NCBI GenBank assembly: GCA_001770785.1
Contig: MERZ01000028.1
Location: 1 to 5,498, forward strand
Source of the DNA: Burkholderiales bacterium RIFCSPHIGHO2_12_FULL_61_11
GTDB taxonomy: Bacteria > Pseudomonadota > Gammaproteobacteria > Burkholderiales > Burkholderiaceae_C
Direction of reading: 5' to 3'
DNA length: 5,498 nucleotides
Shown: piece after piece, positions 5,434-5,498 of the stretch
How positions within the stretch are numbered: position 1 is the stretch's first letter
Layout of the letters: each line of letters opens with the position of its first letter
The notes under the pieces: generated by a model
Told to the model about the DNA's origin: nothing
The model's database searches: none
Seen by the model: the letters and a program-made list of their open reading frames with translations, nothing else
Position numbers and translations under genes: made by a program

Positions 5434-5498
5434 CTAATCGGTATCCGCTTGGCTGTCAGCGTCCGCATCGCGCGGTTTGGCGTTTCGCAGTCCGTGTT
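5434..5498 (-). CDS. C-terminal end of an unidentified converging gene
   Basis: The minus strand has an open frame from the right edge to TAG at 5434-5436. It encodes about 20 residues, HGLRNAKPRDADADSQADTD, with an acidic Asp/Ala-rich end and G or C in most third positions. It converges on rhlE with 31 bp between stops. The fragment is too short to identify, and only the open frame and codon bias support it. Confidence 0.4.
   Translation of the reverse strand, partial: HGLRNAKPRDADADSQADTD

Noticed and set aside
1..5498. CRISPR arrays, tRNA or rRNA genes, insertion sequences, attachment sites
   Set aside because: No regularly spaced repeats, cloverleaf-like segments, transposase frames or terminal inverted repeats were seen; the ATPase remnant has no flanking mobile-element ends.

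Overview
The window is GC-rich proteobacterial DNA. Gene content and codon use suggest a betaproteobacterium, perhaps Comamonadaceae, but this is inferred from gene families and no species marker is present.

Left part (1-2609, minus strand). A five-gene cluster is transcribed right to left. It starts with an oxygen-binding-type cytochrome c of the SHP family (sphaeroides heme protein, DUF1924). It continues with a diheme cytochrome c (DHC), a membrane cytochrome b561-type protein, an OmpR/QseB-like response regulator and the first 87 codons of a sensor kinase that runs off the left edge. Gaps are short: 38, 5 and 27 bp, then an ATGA overlap. SHP, DHC and cytochrome b are a known conserved set thought to form a small electron-transfer chain from the membrane to a periplasmic haem protein; its physiological substrate is still unclear. 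As given, the regulator gene has a one-base frameshift near 796, just before its phosphoacceptor Asp.

Middle (2610-3291). The region upstream of shp holds a tandem duplication of the ribosome-binding-site/start-codon segment, which creates a 9-codon overlapping leader ORF. It also holds CTTAAG-type boxes resembling the direct repeats bound by PmrA/QseB-class regulators. A small one-helix membrane protein gene points the other way. Behind it lies the wreck of a P-type cation ATPase: a piece of the P domain joined directly to the C-terminal membrane end, plus a frameshift.

Right part (3324-5498). A thioredoxin 2 gene (trxC, minus strand) has in its upstream region a 19-nt sequence matching 17/19 bases of one of the boxes upstream of shp. 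This hints that trxC and the cytochrome operon share a regulator. A possible 29-57 aa small protein (minus) lies between trxC and a complete RhlE-type DEAD-box RNA helicase (plus strand). The last 65 bases carry the C-terminus of a converging unidentified gene.

The most interesting points are the SHP/DHC/cytochrome b cluster with its own two-component system, the shared operator-like motif linking it to trxC, the frameshifted regulator, and the duplicated shp start region.
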